From Acidimicrobiia bacterium (GTDB taxonomy: Bacteria; Acidobacteriota; Vicinamibacteria; Vicinamibacterales; SCN-69-37): a stretch of 64,000 bases of DNA. The stretch spans positions 48,001 to 112,000 of the forward strand of contig VFZF01000012.1 of the NCBI GenBank assembly GCA_016871335.1, given 5' to 3'. Each line of letters opens with the position of its first letter. Position 1 is the first letter of the stretch. This document shows positions 16,781 to 24,909 of the stretch, one piece after another. The position numbers were made by a program, and so were the translations under genes. The notes beneath the pieces were generated by a model that had not been told where the DNA came from, did not search any database, and saw only the letters and a list, made by a program, of their open reading frames with translations.

Positions 16781-17869
16781 ATGTCCGTACACCGCATCTA
16801 CAATTTTTCCGCCGGTCCCGCCGTCCTGCCGCTGCCCGTCCTCGAAGAAGCCCAGCGTGATTTGATCGCCCTGCCCGGTGTCGGGATGTCGGTGATGGAG
16901 ATCAGTCACCGTTCGAAGCCCTTCGATGCCATCCTCGAGAACGCCGAGGCGGACATGCGCTTGCTGGCCGGCATTCCGGACAACTACAAGATCCTGTTTC
17001 TGCAGGGCGGCGCGAGTACGCAGTTCTCGATGGTGCCGATGAACCTGCTGACGGCCGGCGCAACGGCCGACTACATCCTCACCGGCGACTGGGGCAAGAA
17101 GGCGCTCAAGGAGGCGAAGAAGGTGGGCAAGACGACGGTCGCTGCCTCCACGGAGCCCACAAACTTCGACCACATTCCCGCACAGGACGCGCTGACGTTG
17201 ACGCCCGGTGCCGCGTACGTGCACATGACATCCAACAACACCATCCACGGCACCGAATGGCACCACCTGCCGTCGGTGGGTGACGCGCCGCTCGTCTGCG
17301 ACACGTCGTCGAACATGTTCTCGCGGCCCATCGACGTGGCGAAGTACGGCCTCATCTACGCCGGCGCCCAGAAGAACCTCGGGCCGTCAGGCGTCACCGT
17401 GGTGATCATCCGTGAAGACCTGCTCGCCCGTTCTGCGGACGCGCTGCCGACGATGCTGAACTACAAGGTGCATGCCGAGAACGGCTCGCGCTACAACACG
17501 CCGCCGGCCTTCGGGATCTACATCCTTGGCCTCGTCCTGAAATGGCTCAAGGGAGTCGGAGGACTTGCGGCCATCGAAGCGATCAACATCCGCAAGGCGG
17601 ACACGCTGTACGCGGAACTCGATCGCACGGAGTTCTGGCGTCCGCACGCGCGGACGGACGCGCGCTCGCGGATGAACATCACATTCCGCCTGCCGAGCGA
17701 GGAGCTGGAAAACGCGTTTGCCAAAGCGGCGACCGCAGCCGGCTTCGACGGTCTCAAGGGCCATCGCAGTGTCGGCGGCATGCGCGCCTCGATCTACAAC
17801 GCGTTCCCCGAAGAAGGCATCACGGCGCTCGTCGAGTTCATGCGGGAGTTTGAGCGCAAGAACGGCTGA
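16781..17869 (+). CDS. serC: Phosphoserine aminotransferase
   Basis: 362 residues, the usual family length. It converts 3-phosphohydroxypyruvate and glutamate to phosphoserine and 2-oxoglutarate in serine synthesis, and can act in PLP synthesis. IYNFSAGPAVLPLPVLEEAQ is the family start. LFLQGGASTQF and CDTSSNMFSRP follow, and the PLP Lys is K198 in AGAQKNLGPSG. GGMRASIYNAFPEEG near the end is diagnostic. Start ATG 16781 has GAGGAA upstream; in-frame codons before it belong to the overlapping DUF1015 gene. A REP-like hairpin begins just after the stop. Confidence 0.95.
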   Translation: MSVHRIYNFSAGPAVLPLPVLEEAQRDLIALPGVGMSVMEISHRSKPFDAILENAEADMRLLAGIPDNYKILFLQGGASTQFSMVPMNLLTAGATADYILTGDWGKKALKEAKKVGKTTVAASTEPTNFDHIPAQDALTLTPGAAYVHMTSNNTIHGTEWHHLPSVGDAPLVCDTSSNMFSRPIDVAKYGLIYAGAQKNLGPSGVTVVIIREDLLARSADALPTMLNYKVHAENGSRYNTPPAFGIYILGLVLKWLKGVGGLAAIEAINIRKADTLYAELDRTEFWRPHARTDARSRMNITFRLPSEELENAFAKAATAAGFDGLKGHRSVGGMRASIYNAFPEEGITALVEFMREFERKNG

Positions 17870-17870
17870 T

Positions 17871-17897
17871 GTAGGGCGCGCTGGGTTTGAGCGCGCC
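17871..17897 (+). repeat. REP-like hairpin, copy 3
   Basis: GTAGGGCGCGCTGGGTTTGA then GCGCGCC: stem GGCGCGCT/AGCGCGCC (17875-17882 with 17890-17897). It starts 2 bp after the serC stop and matches the family pattern. Confidence 0.7.
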
Positions 17898-17900
17898 GGC

Positions 17901-17936
17901 GTAGGTGGTGTAGGTGGTGTAGGTGGTGTGGGTGGT
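17901..17936 (+). repeat. Four tandem 9-bp repeats GTAGGTGGT
   Basis: Three exact GTAGGTGGT units and one GTGGGTGGT, ending 6 bp before the TonB receptor ATG at 17943. The repeats are in frame with that gene and would encode a Gly-Gly-Val string if translation began upstream. Repeat length is a multiple of 3, so copy-number change would not shift the frame. Confidence 0.8.
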
Positions 17937-17942
17937 GTGAGT

Positions 17943-20039
17943 ATGAGTCTGGCGCTGATTGTTCTGCTGACCGGCATCGTGACCGCGCCTGACGGGTCGC
18001 CTATTGCCGGCGCGACGGTCAGCGCGACCGTGCGCGCGGTCGCGACAACCACGACCGGCCCGGACGGGCAGTTCACCCTTGAGGCGCTTGAATTGCCGCT
18101 CGACCTCGTGGTCTTCGCGCCAGGATTTGCGACAAGCCGCATTCGCGCCACCACGTCGCCTGTGAGGATTACGCTTCTCCCACGAGCGGCTGACGCCGGC
18201 GTCATCGTGTCGGCTCCTGGTGCCCCCCCGGGGGCCGTGTCTTTGTCTCGGGAAACCCTCGCCGCCGCTCCGGCGGTGACCATGGATGAACGACTGCGGA
18301 CCGTGGCGGGGTTCTCGCTATTCCGGCGGTCGTCGTCTCGAAATGCCAATCCGACAACGCATGGCGTGACCATGCGCGGGTTGTCTGCATCCGGCGCGAG
18401 TCGCGGCCTTGTCATTCTCGATGGCATTCCGCTGAATGATGGCTTCGGCGGGTGGATCACCTGGACCCGGGTGCCCGCAGGCGCGCTTGACCGGATTGAT
18501 GTGATCGCGGGCGCAGCCGGCGATCAGTTCGGTTCAGACGCGCTGGGCGGGGTGCTCCGTCTGCAGTCGGCCGTGCCGGATCGGCATGCCGGGAGCCTCA
18601 CGGTTGAAGGCGGATCGAGCGCGACGTACGCGGCGGACACGTCCGCGGGCGGTCGTCAGGGCCGAGTGTCCTGGTTTGGCGCAGCCGGGGGCTTCAGATC
18701 CGACGGCACCATTCCCCTCGAAGCGAGTGCGGTGGGCCTGGTGGATCGGGCGGCCGACGCCGAGTGGTGGAACGCCTTCGGTCGCGTGGATGTGACGCGG
18801 CCTCACGGACGCTGGTCGATCTCGGGACTCAGCGGGCGCGACGACCGGGGCAATGGCACGGTGCTGCAGCGCAACCGGATGTCGGGCTACACCCTGGCGA
18901 CGTCCTATGTCGCCGCCGCGCAGACCACGACGTTTTCGGCTCGCGCCTCGATCAGCCCGAATGCGTTCGACCAGACGTTCTCGTCCGTCGCGTCAGGTCG
19001 TGTGAGCGAGTCGCTGGCATCGACGCAGCGGATCGAAGGCACAACCACCCGGGCGGCGATTGAACTCGGACGTTCGGCACCTTCGGGCTACGGACTCGTG
19101 CGGGCCTCACTGTCGCGGGCATCCGCCGACTTTGCCGAAGTTCGGCCGACGGCGTCGACCGACGTGTCGCTGCGGGACGACTCTGAGAGTCTCTCGGCCC
19201 AGGCGGCGTGGACCGGCCGGCCGGACCTCACGATCAGCGCCGGCGTTCGGCAGGAGTGGCGGGCGGCGCCCGATGACATCGCGGCGCGCGATCGTGCGAG
19301 TGTGGGGCGAGTGGCGTTCGACTGGCGCGCGTCTGATCTGGTCACCGTGCGAGGCTCGGCGGCGACCAGTCATCGATGGCCGACGCTGAATGAACTGGCG
19401 CGCGGCTTCCGCGTCGGTGCGTTGCTCACCAATCCCAATCCCGATCTGAAGCCAGAACGCGCGCGTGCGTTTGAGGGGGGCGTCCGGCTGCAGAGGGCCC
19501 TGTGGACCGTGGGCGTGACGGCATTTACCTCCGTCGTGCACGACGCCATCGTGAACGTCACCGTGACAAGCACGGTTCGGCAACGGCGGAACGCCGGAGA
19601 TGCGGTCTCGCGAGGGCTCGAAGTGGACGGCGAGTGGCGCCCGGCGGGCCCGCTCCGCGTGCGCGGGTCGCTGCAATGGGTCGACGCGACATTCGACAAC
19701 GCCTCGGAGCCGGTCCTCAACGCCAAGCGCCTGCCGCAGGTGCCGGCAGCAAGCGGCGCGCTGGCGGCGGACGTCTCCTTGGCGCGGGCCGCGATGAGCC
19801 TGGTCGTACGGTCAACAGGCCACCAGTTCGACGACGACCGCAATACGTTCAGACTGGCGTCGGCCACACAGGTGGATGCGCGCGCGCAGATGACCGTCGG
19901 TCGCGCCGCCGTGTTTGCCGTGATCGAAAACGTCTTTGACGCCCGCGTGGAAACCGGGCGCACGCCGCTGGTGGGTGTGGCGCCGGGACGCGCCGCGCGT
20001 GTTGGCGTCCGTGTGTTATTCGGCGACCTTCGCCGGTGA
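17943..20039 (+). CDS. TonB-dependent receptor with carboxypeptidase-regulatory-like N-domain
   Basis: About 698 residues from ATG 17943 (SLALIVLLTGIVTAPDGSPI; the hydrophobic start is a short signal-like stretch). Residues about 12-80 form the Ig-like carboxypeptidase-regulatory domain. The plug (about 90-205) has VTMDERLRTVAGFSLFRR, HGVTMRGLSASG, LVILDGIPLND and VIAGAAGDQFGSDALGG. The barrel follows, with GFRVGALLTNPNPDLKPERA, the usual TonB-receptor landmark, near residue 490. It resembles BtuB/vitamin-type receptors in size, but the ligand is unknown. Tandem 9-bp repeats before the start make the exact N-terminus uncertain. Its 3' end overlaps pcnB tail-to-tail by 24 bp. Confidence 0.85.
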   Translation: MSLALIVLLTGIVTAPDGSPIAGATVSATVRAVATTTTGPDGQFTLEALELPLDLVVFAPGFATSRIRATTSPVRITLLPRAADAGVIVSAPGAPPGAVSLSRETLAAAPAVTMDERLRTVAGFSLFRRSSSRNANPTTHGVTMRGLSASGASRGLVILDGIPLNDGFGGWITWTRVPAGALDRIDVIAGAAGDQFGSDALGGVLRLQSAVPDRHAGSLTVEGGSSATYAADTSAGGRQGRVSWFGAAGGFRSDGTIPLEASAVGLVDRAADAEWWNAFGRVDVTRPHGRWSISGLSGRDDRGNGTVLQRNRMSGYTLATSYVAAAQTTTFSARASISPNAFDQTFSSVASGRVSESLASTQRIEGTTTRAAIELGRSAPSGYGLVRASLSRASADFAEVRPTASTDVSLRDDSESLSAQAAWTGRPDLTISAGVRQEWRAAPDDIAARDRASVGRVAFDWRASDLVTVRGSAATSHRWPTLNELARGFRVGALLTNPNPDLKPERARAFEGGVRLQRALWTVGVTAFTSVVHDAIVNVTVTSTVRQRRNAGDAVSRGLEVDGEWRPAGPLRVRGSLQWVDATFDNASEPVLNAKRLPQVPAASGALAADVSLARAAMSLVVRSTGHQFDDDRNTFRLASATQVDARAQMTVGRAAVFAVIENVFDARVETGRTPLVGVAPGRAARVGVRVLFGDLRR

Positions 20040-21284
20040 CGCACCGCGGCCACGGCCGCGACGCCGACCGCGGCGCCGACGTTTTTTGCGGCCGGTCTCA
20101 TCGGTCGCGGCCGCGCCGGCACCGTCGGCCATCGTCGGCTTCGGCAGCGACGCACGAAGGGCCAGCCACTGGTCCACAACGTCAGGCGCATCGCCGAACA
20201 CCTGCAACCACACCAGCGCATCCCCGAAGGCCGGCCGGTTCGGCAAACTCTTCGCAATACGGGAGGGCAGCTCCGGATCGGTCAACCGCGGCACCATCGT
20301 CAGCACCTGCGCCAGGCGATCGAGGTCGCGGCGCGCAATTGGAAGCAGACCGAGTTGGACGCGGGTGTCGCCCGAAGAACCCTGCCGCCGCGTGACCAGT
20401 CCCAGCGGTGCCAGCAGCGTGCCCACCAGCAGCGTGTTCGTCAATTCCGGAGGCGGCGCGTCAAAACGGCGACGATAGGCGTCGAGACGGGCGAGGGCTT
20501 CCCAGACGCCATCTGACGGCTCCTTCAACTCGGGCGTCATCAGCTGCAGCAGACCGAGCTCGTGCAGCATGCGGAAGCTCGCTTCGGCGTAGCCGGAGCG
20601 AAGGATCTTGTAGTACTCCTCGAGCAGCCGCGCCGGTGAGGCTTTGGCGATGAGCGGTCGAAATTCGCGAATCGCGTCGAGCACCGCGTCGTCGATGGTG
20701 AATCCGAGGCGCGCGGCGAACACGGCCGCACGCAACATCCGGACGGGGTCCTCGACAAAGCGCACCATGGGGTCGCCGATGCTGCGGATGACCCGCTTTT
20801 CGAGATCGCCCAGGCCGCCGACGTAGTCGATGATCGAGTACGTCGCGATGTCGTAGAACAACGCGTTCACCGTGAAGTCGCGCCGGAATGCGTCTTCTTC
20901 CGGCGTGCCGAACGTGTTGTCGCGTCGGATGATGCCGTCCCCGGCAGGGTCGCCGGGATCGCCAGGCAGCGGATCGGGCACGTGCCTTCTGAACGTGGCG
21001 ACCTCGATCGTCTTCAGTCCGAACTTCACATGGGCGAGACGGAATCGCCGACCGATGATCCAGCAGTTGCGGAAGAGTTTCTTGACTTCGTACGGATGGG
21101 CGCTGGTGCCGATGTCGAAGTCTTTCGGCCGGCGTCCGAGCAGCAGGTCGCGGACCCCTCCCCCGACCAGGTAGGCGTGGTGCTGGGATTGCTGGAGTCG
21201 ATACAGGACCTTGAGCGCGTCCGGGTCAATGTCACGGCGCGAGATCGTGTGCTCGGCGCGCGGAACGATGACGGGCTCAACCAC
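20016..21284 (-). CDS. pcnB: CCA-adding enzyme / poly(A) polymerase family
   Basis: 422 residues. Class II nucleotidyltransferase head: YLVGGGVRDLLLGRRPKDFD (G-G-x-V-R-D and D-x-D), then RRDFTVNALFYD and EDPVRMLRAAVFAARLGF, typical of PcnB/CCA enzymes. The length and lack of an HD domain favour the poly(A) polymerase type, which adds 3' A tails marking RNA for decay; CCA addition cannot be ruled out by eye. The last about 45 residues are low complexity with an Arg-rich stretch (RKKRRRRGRRRGRGRG), probably RNA-binding. GTG 21284 has TATAAT 8 nt upstream. It overlaps the receptor gene's tail by 24 bp. Confidence 0.85.
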   Translation of the reverse strand: MVEPVIVPRAEHTISRRDIDPDALKVLYRLQQSQHHAYLVGGGVRDLLLGRRPKDFDIGTSAHPYEVKKLFRNCWIIGRRFRLAHVKFGLKTIEVATFRRHVPDPLPGDPGDPAGDGIIRRDNTFGTPEEDAFRRDFTVNALFYDIATYSIIDYVGGLGDLEKRVIRSIGDPMVRFVEDPVRMLRAAVFAARLGFTIDDAVLDAIREFRPLIAKASPARLLEEYYKILRSGYAEASFRMLHELGLLQLMTPELKEPSDGVWEALARLDAYRRRFDAPPPELTNTLLVGTLLAPLGLVTRRQGSSGDTRVQLGLLPIARRDLDRLAQVLTMVPRLTDPELPSRIAKSLPNRPAFGDALVWLQVFGDAPDVVDQWLALRASLPKPTMADGAGAAATDETGRKKRRRRGRRRGRGRGASPAKVAE

Positions 21285-21292
21285 GAGAAGGA

Positions 21293-21298
21293 ATTATA
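21293..21298 (-). promoter_or_regulatory. TATAAT -10, 8 nt before GTG 21284
   Basis: Exact consensus on the minus strand, with no Shine-Dalgarno between it and the GTG. Predicts a leaderless pcnB transcript. Confidence 0.5.
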
Positions 21299-21381
21299 GG
21301 GGCGCAATAGGAAGGAGTGAGGATGGAGGACTGAGGAGTGAGGATTTAAAGTGTTGAATTTAAGGGAGTTATTGGAACTTG

Positions 21382-24069
21382 TTACGATTTTGCAAGCTTC
21401 CAGTTTGGGCCCGATCCGACGTCCACGGTGAGGGGAACCCTGAGCGGGAAGGCGTTTTGCATGGTGTCCCGGACCATGGCTGAGACGACAGGCACGTCGG
21501 ACTCGGGGGCCTCAAACAGCAGTTCGTCGTGCACGGTCAGGATCATTCGCGCCGGGGTCGTGGCGGTCCGGTTGTGTGTGGCGAGTGCGGCGGCCACCTC
21601 GATCATCGCCTGCTTCAGGATGTCGGCGGCCGTGCCCTGGATGGGCATGTTGACGGTTTCACGCTCAGCCGCCGCGCGCACCTGGCCGTTTTTGCTGGTC
21701 AACTCCGGCATCATGCGACGCCGGCCGGTGATCGTCTTGACGAGTCCGGTGGTGCGGGCTTCCTCAAGGGTGGAGTCAATGTAGGTCCGCACACCAGGGA
21801 AACCGGCGAAATACGCGTCAATGAAGGCCTGGGCCGCCGTTTGCGGCACGCCGATGTCCTTGGCGAGCGTGAACGCGGTCTTGCCGTACAACAACGCGTA
21901 GTTGATGATCTTCGCGCGGCGCCGCAGTTCATGCGGGTCGAGGCCGTTGTCCGCGCCGAACACCCGCTCCGCCGTGCGGTCGTGAATGTCTTCACCGCGC
22001 TGAAACGCCTCAATGAGCGCCTCGTCACCCGACAGATGCGCCAGCACGCGCAACTCAATCTGTGAATAGTCGGCGGAGATGAGCGCGCATCCAGGTTCGG
22101 CAATAAACGTCGCCCGAATCTCGCGGCCAGTCGCGGTGCGCACAGGGATGTTCTGCAGATTAGGGTCACTGCTGGAGAGCCGGCCCGTGGCTGCCACCGC
22201 CTGATTGAACGTGGTGTGCACACGTCCGGTCTGCGGATGGACCAGCGCCGGCAACGCATCCACGTACGTGCCCTTAAGTTTCATGATGCTGCGCCACTGC
22301 AGGACGAGTCCGGGCAACTCGTGCACCTGCGCCAGTTCCTCAAGCACATCCATCGCGGTGGACGTGGCCTTGGTCTTCCCGGTCTTGCGCGCTGCGGGCA
22401 ACGCCAGCCGTTCGAACAATACCTCGCTCAGTTGCTTTGGTGAGTTGATGTTGAACTCGCTGCCGGCATGCGCGAAGATGCGGGCCGACAAGCCATCCAG
22501 TTCCTGCTGCATGGTCGCGCCCAGACGACCGAGCGCGGCCACATCAATGCGTACGCCCGCGCGTTCGATGTCCGCCAGAATCGGGATCAGGGGTTGTTCG
22601 AGATCTCGGTAGATGCCGTCGAGCGCGCCTGTGGTCAGGTCCTTGCGCAGGCCCGGTGCCACGGTCAGCGGCAGGTCCGCCCGCTCGGCGGCGAACGACA
22701 GCAGGGACTCGACCGGCACCGCATCCAGCGACACCGCCTTCGGGCCACGCCCGGTGACGTCGTCCTGCGTCAGCGCGCGATAGCCCGATCGCTCAAGCGC
22801 CAGTTCCTCGATCGCGTGGCTCGACCCGGTGGCGTTGACCAGGTAACTCGCGATCATGGTGTCGAGGTCGAGCCCGTCAACCGGCAGGCCGTGCCGCGCC
22901 AGCACCACGGCGGTCGTCTTGAGATCGTGGCCAATCTTGCGCACGGCCGGATCGGCGAGCATCGCACCCAGCGTCGCCACAATGGTTGCCATCGGCACGT
23001 TCGGTGTTTCGCTCAGGCCCGAATGGCTGATGGGGATGTATCGGGCGCGGCCCGCCGACGTGGCCAGCGACAGCCCGGTCAAGACGGCGCGCATCGCGGA
23101 CCCGTTGGTGGTCAGGGCGGCGATGGACACCTCGCCTGCGGCCCGTGCGTCAGCCGTGATCGCGGTCAACGCCTCGGCGGTGGTGGCCAGCGCGTAGTCG
23201 CGTGAGGAGGTGGCCGCAGTCGGCGCATACTCTGCGGTCATGGTGCGGAACCCGAGGCGCGAGAACAGTTCGTAACACCGCGCCGCATCAGCTCCCGTGT
23301 ATTTCAACGCGTCGGCATCAAATGTCACCGGCACATCGGTGCGAATCGTCGCCAGCACCCGGCTCGACCTCGCGTCGTCGGCGTGGGCGACGAGCGCCTC
23401 CCGGTAGCGCTTCTGTGTCAACGATGGCGCGGCCTCGAGCAGCGCGTCGAGCGACCCGTGCGTCGTGATCAGTTCGCGCGCGCCTTTTTCCCCGATGCCG
23501 GGCACGCCCTTGATGTTGTCCACGGAGTCGCCCATCAGTGCGAGTACGTCGACCACCTGGTCGGGCCGCACGCCAAAGCGCTCGACCACACCCTGTGCGT
23601 CGTACCACGTGCCATCGTCCTTCGGGTTGTAGATGCGGAGGCCGTCGCCGACCAACTGGAAGAAGTCCTTGTCGCCGGTGACGATGGCGACGTCGAAGCC
23701 GGCGGATCTGGCCTGCACCGCGAGCGTGCCGATCACGTCGTCGGCTTCGAATCCTTCCGCGTTGAGGATGGGGACGCCCATGGCTTCGCAGGCGTCGTGG
23801 ACGAGCGGGACCTGTTCGGCGAGGTCCCCGGGCATCGGCGCCCGGTTGGCCTTGTAGTCGGCGAACAGATCGTCCCGGAACGTGCGGCCGGGCAGATCAA
23901 ATGAGGCCGCCAGGTAGTCCGGCTGATGGTCGGCAATCAGTTTGCGGAGCATGGAGACAAATCCGTAGACCGCGTTGGTGGACTTGCCGTCGGGACCGGT
24001 CAGACCACGAATGGCGTGGTAGGCGCGGTACATCTGGGAATTGCCGTCAATCAGAAAGAGGCGGGGCAC
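21382..24069 (-). CDS. polA: DNA polymerase I
   Basis: 895 residues. The 5' nuclease domain (1-290) is intact: DGNSQMYRAYHA, FADYKANRAPMPGDL, EADDVIGTLA, VTGDKDFFQLV. The middle 3'-5' exonuclease domain (about 300-490) is degenerate: the Asp/Glu of motif I (FDTET in E. coli) reads AALTT, motif II KYD reads KTT, and motif III YAAED reads FAAER, so proofreading is probably absent. The polymerase domain has motif A DYSQIELRVLAH, motif B RRRAKIINYALLYGK and motif C VHDELL. Motif B has Tyr where E. coli has Phe762. It repairs and processes Okazaki fragments. The TATACA at 24082-24077, 7 nt before GTG 24069, sets the start. Confidence 0.95.
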   Translation of the reverse strand: MPRLFLIDGNSQMYRAYHAIRGLTGPDGKSTNAVYGFVSMLRKLIADHQPDYLAASFDLPGRTFRDDLFADYKANRAPMPGDLAEQVPLVHDACEAMGVPILNAEGFEADDVIGTLAVQARSAGFDVAIVTGDKDFFQLVGDGLRIYNPKDDGTWYDAQGVVERFGVRPDQVVDVLALMGDSVDNIKGVPGIGEKGARELITTHGSLDALLEAAPSLTQKRYREALVAHADDARSSRVLATIRTDVPVTFDADALKYTGADAARCYELFSRLGFRTMTAEYAPTAATSSRDYALATTAEALTAITADARAAGEVSIAALTTNGSAMRAVLTGLSLATSAGRARYIPISHSGLSETPNVPMATIVATLGAMLADPAVRKIGHDLKTTAVVLARHGLPVDGLDLDTMIASYLVNATGSSHAIEELALERSGYRALTQDDVTGRGPKAVSLDAVPVESLLSFAAERADLPLTVAPGLRKDLTTGALDGIYRDLEQPLIPILADIERAGVRIDVAALGRLGATMQQELDGLSARIFAHAGSEFNINSPKQLSEVLFERLALPAARKTGKTKATSTAMDVLEELAQVHELPGLVLQWRSIMKLKGTYVDALPALVHPQTGRVHTTFNQAVAATGRLSSSDPNLQNIPVRTATGREIRATFIAEPGCALISADYSQIELRVLAHLSGDEALIEAFQRGEDIHDRTAERVFGADNGLDPHELRRRAKIINYALLYGKTAFTLAKDIGVPQTAAQAFIDAYFAGFPGVRTYIDSTLEEARTTGLVKTITGRRRMMPELTSKNGQVRAAAERETVNMPIQGTAADILKQAMIEVAAALATHNRTATTPARMILTVHDELLFEAPESDVPVVSAMVRDTMQNAFPLRVPLTVDVGSGPNWKLAKS

Positions 24070-24076
24070 GAGAGAA

Positions 24077-24084
24077 TGTATATC
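24077..24084. promoter_or_regulatory. Shared symmetric -10 core for divergent polA and a membrane-protein gene
   Basis: GAATGTATATCATTC (24074-24088) has GAATG/CATTC arms around TATAT. On the minus strand TATACA (24082-24077) is 7 nt before polA GTG 24069. On the plus strand TATATC (24079-24084) is 8 nt before GTG 24093. The two hexamers overlap by 4 bp, so only one polymerase could be placed at a time. Confidence 0.55.
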
Positions 24085-24092
24085 ATTCGATC

Positions 24093-24869
24093 GTGAGTCT
24101 TCGCGGCGCGTGGGTGGCATTGGTGGTGCTGATGGGGGCTGGCGCGTGCGCCAACCCCCTGGTCCGGCAGTACGAGTACGACGAACAGACGTATCTCGAC
24201 GTCGATGGATCGGCGGAAGTGGTGATTGCGGCGTCCGTGCCGGCCCTGGTGGCCCTGCGCGGTGTGGCGCTTGATGTGTCGCCCGCGGCGGGTATCGACG
24301 CGGATGAGGTCCGCCGGGTGTTTGAGGCGGCAGGGTGTGACGTGCAACGCGTCAGTCGGCCGTGGCGTCGCGACGGGCGCCGGTTTGTGCAGGTCAGCCT
24401 GACGCTGCCCGACGTCCGGAAGGCGGCGTCGTGTGGCGTGCTGGCGTGGTCGACGTACAGCTTCGAGCGGATGCGGGACGAGGCGGGGCAGGATCGGCTG
24501 GAGTACCGGCAGACGGTCGGCGCGGCGGCCGGCGCTTCACCGGGTGAGGTGAAGTGGACAGGCACCGAGTTGGTTGGCTTCAAACTGCACCTGCCGAGCA
24601 AGGTGCTGCATCACAACGTGCGGCGGCTGGTGGACAACCAGCCCGGGTCGATCGAACGTGGCAACATCCTCACCTGGGAGCAGCGCCTCACGGACCGTCG
24701 CGCCGGCGCGCCGGTGGCGATTGAGGTCTTCACCGACCCCGAGTCAATTCTCTACCAGACCCTCTATCTCTTCGCCGGGGCCTTCGCGGCTGCGGTGGCG
24801 CTCCTGGTCACGATCATCTGGATCGTGATCCGCCGCGGCAGAGTGCGACTCAAAGAGCTCCGCAAGTAG
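24093..24869 (+). CDS. Unknown membrane-anchored (lipoprotein-like) protein
   Basis: 258 residues; I do not recognise a family. The N-terminus LRGAWVALVVLMGAGACANP is a signal peptide with a Cys placed like a lipobox, though the -3 residue is not ideal. The middle region holds YEYDEQTYLDVDGSAEVVIA and many beta-rich stretches. A single transmembrane helix near residues 225-248 (AFAAAVALLVTIIWIVI) is followed by a basic tail (RRGRVRLKELRK). A mostly periplasmic or extracytoplasmic body anchored at both ends is likely. The GTG start is fixed by TATATC-N8-GTG and the divergent polA. A REP-like hairpin follows the stop. Confidence 0.65.
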   Translation: MSLRGAWVALVVLMGAGACANPLVRQYEYDEQTYLDVDGSAEVVIAASVPALVALRGVALDVSPAAGIDADEVRRVFEAAGCDVQRVSRPWRRDGRRFVQVSLTLPDVRKAASCGVLAWSTYSFERMRDEAGQDRLEYRQTVGAAAGASPGEVKWTGTELVGFKLHLPSKVLHHNVRRLVDNQPGSIERGNILTWEQRLTDRRAGAPVAIEVFTDPESILYQTLYLFAGAFAAAVALLVTIIWIVIRRGRVRLKELRK

Positions 24870-24872
24870 GAC

Positions 24873-24900
24873 GTAGGGCCCGCTGAACTGTAGCGGGCCG
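24873..24900 (+). repeat. REP-like hairpin, copy 4
   Basis: GTAGGGCCCGCTGAACTGTA then GCGGGCC: stem GGCCCGCT/AGCGGGCC (24877-24884 with 24892-24899), just after a plus-strand stop and before a convergent gene. It matches the other copies. Confidence 0.7.
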
Positions 24901-24909
24901 CCCTGCGGC

